Shown here: positions 62,014 to 64,000 of the stretch, piece after piece | Position numbering within the stretch: the first letter of the stretch is position 1 | Layout of the letters: each line of letters starts with the position of its first letter | NCBI GenBank assembly: GCA_023101885.1 | Contig: JALPQD010000246.1 | Span: 1,591,472-1,655,471, forward strand | Direction of reading: 5' to 3' | Length of the DNA stretch: 64,000 bases | Source of the DNA: Typhlomys cinereus | Taxonomy: Eukaryota; Chordata; Mammalia; Rodentia; Platacanthomyidae | Notes under the pieces: generated by a model | Told to the model about the DNA's origin: nothing | The model's database searches: none | The model's input: only the letters and a program-made list of their open reading frames with translations | Position numbers and translations under genes: made by a program

Positions 62014-62270
62014 ATATATTGGTACAAGAGTATTATGGAATATGTGTAAACAGAGTATATGCCAGGGAGTTGTTCCTTCTGTCTTGTAAGGGTCTCATCA
62101 CTGAATACCACAGGCAGATGCTAATATCTCCACTTCCCATCTTCCCACATGAGCACTGGAATGTTCCCAAGCTGGAATTCCCAGCTTTACATGGGTTCTA
62201 GGGATCCTAATCCATGTCTCCACACCTTGTATGGCATATGCTTTAACAAGTGGGCCATCTCCCCAGCTCT
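61978..62270 (-). mobile_element. tRNA-head SINE, antisense, with (CT)n end
   Basis: The reverse complement starts AGAGCTGGGGAGATGGCCCA, then TTGTTAAAGCATATGCC, and runs about 250 bases into a (GA)n tract (CT on plus, 61978-62013). The head resembles 36945-37320. The body differs from the main CA-tailed family, so the assignment is to the SINE class only. Confidence 0.5.
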
Positions 62271-62287
62271 GTGATCATTAATTTTTA

Positions 62288-62292
62288 TGTGT

Positions 62293-62339
<47 letters not shown>
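62288..62339. repeat. (GT)n microsatellite
   Basis: A long GT tract. It may be the CA tail of a further antisense SINE 3' fragment, since GTGTCTCACAAGGTACTGTG follows. Confidence 0.9.
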
Positions 62340-62344
62340 TCACA

Positions 62345-62655
62345 AGGTACTGTGTATGTCTTAATTGACAATGTGACCAGATTAAGCATTGCTTGTTCAT
62401 GATTTTTTTTTCCATCAAGGGTTAACTAAACAGAGAAAAATCACCCTGAATGTGGGTGGCACTAAACCACAGGTTGGGGCCTGGGTTTCAGCATTTATCT
62501 CTCTTTGTGCCTTGATTGTAGGCCTAACATAGCCAGCTGCTCCATCTTTGAATCTGCCTCTGTGATAGATAGCATCACCTCAAACCATGAGCCAAGCTAA
62601 AGTCTTCTTTTCCTTGAGTTGCTTTGGTCACAGAACTAATCACATCAACAAGAAG
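62345..62655 (+). mobile_element. Class III (ERVL/MT-like) LTR, diverged
   Basis: The order TTAATTGACAATGTGACCAG, CCCTGAATGTGGGTGGCAC, CCTCAAACCATGAGCCAAGC, then TTGAGTTGCTTTGGTCAC matches rodent ERVL/MT-type LTRs. The 5' end is blurred by the preceding GT tract. Confidence 0.55.
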
Positions 62656-62816
62656 AGTAACTAATGATGCATGAAAGAGAGCAGTTCAACCTCAATCCTT
62701 GGCGGTATATTTTAGCTATGATTTCAAAGCAGTGTCTGTGTTCGTTGACAATAGCTAATCCTGTTTGTATTTTGTTTTCAGAGAGGCACAAATAGAGAAT
62801 TTCATGAGCAACAGTT
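62656..62816. other. Unique spacer
   Basis: Nothing recognised. Confidence 0.45.
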
Positions 62817-63113
62817 AGAACATAAGAAGAGGGCTGGAGAGGTAGCTCAGGGGTTAAGCCTCTGCCTTGCAGGCGGAAGGTCCTGAGTTCGGATCCTAGA
62901 CCCCACGTATAGACGCGGGGGCGGCCTGCGTTTCTGGTCCTGGTAGGGCGGAGCCTGTGAATCCCGGGGCAGAGTACACAAGGAGGAGGTGGAGGCGGTC
63001 CATGGTGGTTCCCAAATTCGTCCGTGGTTCTACACACATACACGCACACATACACACACACATACATGCGCACAATTAAAAAAAAAACTTTAAAAAAAAA
63101 GAACATAAGAAGA
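62817..63113 (+). mobile_element. Young-looking CA-tailed tRNA-head SINE with 14-bp TSD
   Basis: AGAACATAAGAAGA is repeated perfectly at 62817-62830 and 63100-63113. The element between begins GGGCTGGAGAGGTAGCTCAG, has a B-box-like GAGTTCGGATCC, and is rich in CpG (for example GACGCGGGGGCGGCCTGCG), unlike other copies where most CpGs are lost. A CA/CATA tail and two A-runs end it. It is the best copy for defining the family. Confidence 0.9.
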
Positions 63114-63800
63114 AAGAGCCTCCATCCACAAAACATTTATAGTCAAGTTGGTAGCTCACGTGACAAAAGCCCAGTGTAAACATTTAGGAAAGGTAGTATG
63201 TGCTTAGCAGGAGCTAAGAGGTATGCACAGACCCAAAGCCAGGTGGAGGATCTGGGCTAAAGAGAACAGAATAAGTACAACAAGGACTAGAATTCTTCCC
63301 AAAAAATCACTGTTGCTAAGAGATCTCTTTGCTCAGATAAAAAACCATGAAGCCAATGGGTTGTGACTCAGGCAGCTGTTCACTGGAAACCGAAATGAGT
63401 CTGTTAGCTTAGTTTGCACACACCAACCGACCAAATGCTCATAAAAAAAGAGAATCTTGCAGTGATGACTGACCTTGGTCAGAATTGAAATTGGAGCTCA
63501 GGAAAGAAAAAGAGGGGTTCTGTTCTCAGGTTTCACCCATTCTTTCCTGCCATCGTGGGCAAAGTTTCAGCCACCCTGGAGTGTCGTAAATGCTTGCATC
63601 CTTTTAGAGATGTGAGTCCGATTAGGAGAATACATTATGTGTATGCATATAGAGATACATGTACACACACATACACGCAGAGTCATGCAGATGGTAGCAG
63701 AAAACCTCTCTACAGGTCTAGAGCCAGACCCCATTATTGAGTTTCATATAATGGCCTTGTGCAGTAACAGTGGACTATCGCAATGCACAGATGGAAGACA
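63114..63800. other. Unique non-coding DNA
   Basis: A short (CA)-rich patch at about 63663-63678; nothing else recognised. Confidence 0.45.
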
Positions 63801-63921
63801 GTGTTGAGGGCTATTGAACATGCGAATTTTCCCAGTGTGTCACAATTACAGAAACATCTGTGCTAAATATTTTCAAGCTGATCCACTATAAAAATTGGCA
63901 ATGTTCAATAGCACTCAACGC
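63801..63921. repeat. Inverted repeat, ~30-base arms, ~60-base loop
   Basis: Positions 63801-63820 and the reverse complement of 63902-63921 agree at 18 of 20 bases (both end in GCTATTGAACA). Pairing continues inward with about one mismatch and one gap to about 63830/63891. It may be a small non-autonomous DNA transposon with terminal inverted repeats, or a transcribed hairpin. The left end begins CAGTG (63799-63803), as some hAT elements do, but no target duplication was identified. Confidence 0.6.
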
Positions 63922-64000
63922 CTTCCCTCTCCCTGGTGGGAGCACAGTCTAATGATTGCTTTTGGGACTACAGCATAAGGCATGTACCTATGCTGATTGC
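63922..64000. other. Unique DNA to window end
   Basis: Nothing recognised. Confidence 0.4.

Noticed and set aside
62890..63030. CpG island
   Set aside because: The CpG density belongs to a young SINE.
62645..63136. 163-codon minus-strand frame
   Set aside because: It crosses the young CA-tailed SINE and its tail on the antisense strand, and the family is non-coding.
1..64000. A bacterial, phage or plasmid defence-type system
   Set aside because: No long coding sequences, no ribosome-binding sites, low coding density, and typical mammalian transposons throughout.

Overview
The window looks like mammalian, specifically rodent, nuclear DNA from a gene-poor region. I found no supportable protein-coding gene, tRNA, rRNA, CRISPR array or bacterial-type operon. 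Open reading frames are short, overlap on both strands, and mostly fall in transposons or simple repeats. The rodent call rests on interspersed repeats: LINE-1 with rodent-like 3' ends, 7SL-derived B1-like SINEs, B3/B4-like composite SINEs, an ID-like SINE, and ERVL/MaLR-type LTRs. The commonest SINE has a tRNA-like head, a body I do not recognise from mouse or rat, and a CA-rich tail. Typical mouse/rat B2 copies were not seen. This suggests a non-murid rodent, perhaps a dipodoid, but the species inference is tentative.

Layout. 0-10.6 kb is mostly unique AT-rich DNA with one MaLR-like LTR, a B3-like SINE and a LINE-1 carrying a 5' inversion (5.2-5.9 kb, perfect 12-bp target duplication). 10.6-30.1 kb is repeat-dense: a first solo LTR of a ~425-bp family, two related L1 3' ends (16.4-17.6 and 20.3-20.9 kb), a 38-bp minisatellite (21.9-22.3 kb), an old L1 interrupted by a SINE (22.9-24.4 kb), more LTRs and SINEs. 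30.1-36.1 kb is almost repeat-free, and parts of it look like conserved non-coding sequence. 36.8-49.9 kb is repeat-rich again: SINEs, an ERV LTR inside an L1, an LTR with a duplicated CCAAT-bearing segment, B1 copies, a 1.76-kb minus-strand L1 and a ~525-bp nearly pure polypyrimidine tract. 49.9-59.5 kb is mostly unique. 59.5-63.1 kb holds an LTR cluster and the youngest-looking SINE. The window ends with a ~30-bp-arm inverted repeat.

Nothing here works as a pathway or gene cluster. The interpretable content is a record of retrotransposition (target duplications, truncation, nesting, twin-priming, solo LTR formation), some unusual tandem and low-complexity tracts, and a few blocks that may be conserved regulatory DNA. 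Element boundaries were read by eye and are approximate unless a target duplication is given. Family names mean resemblance; no library search was run.
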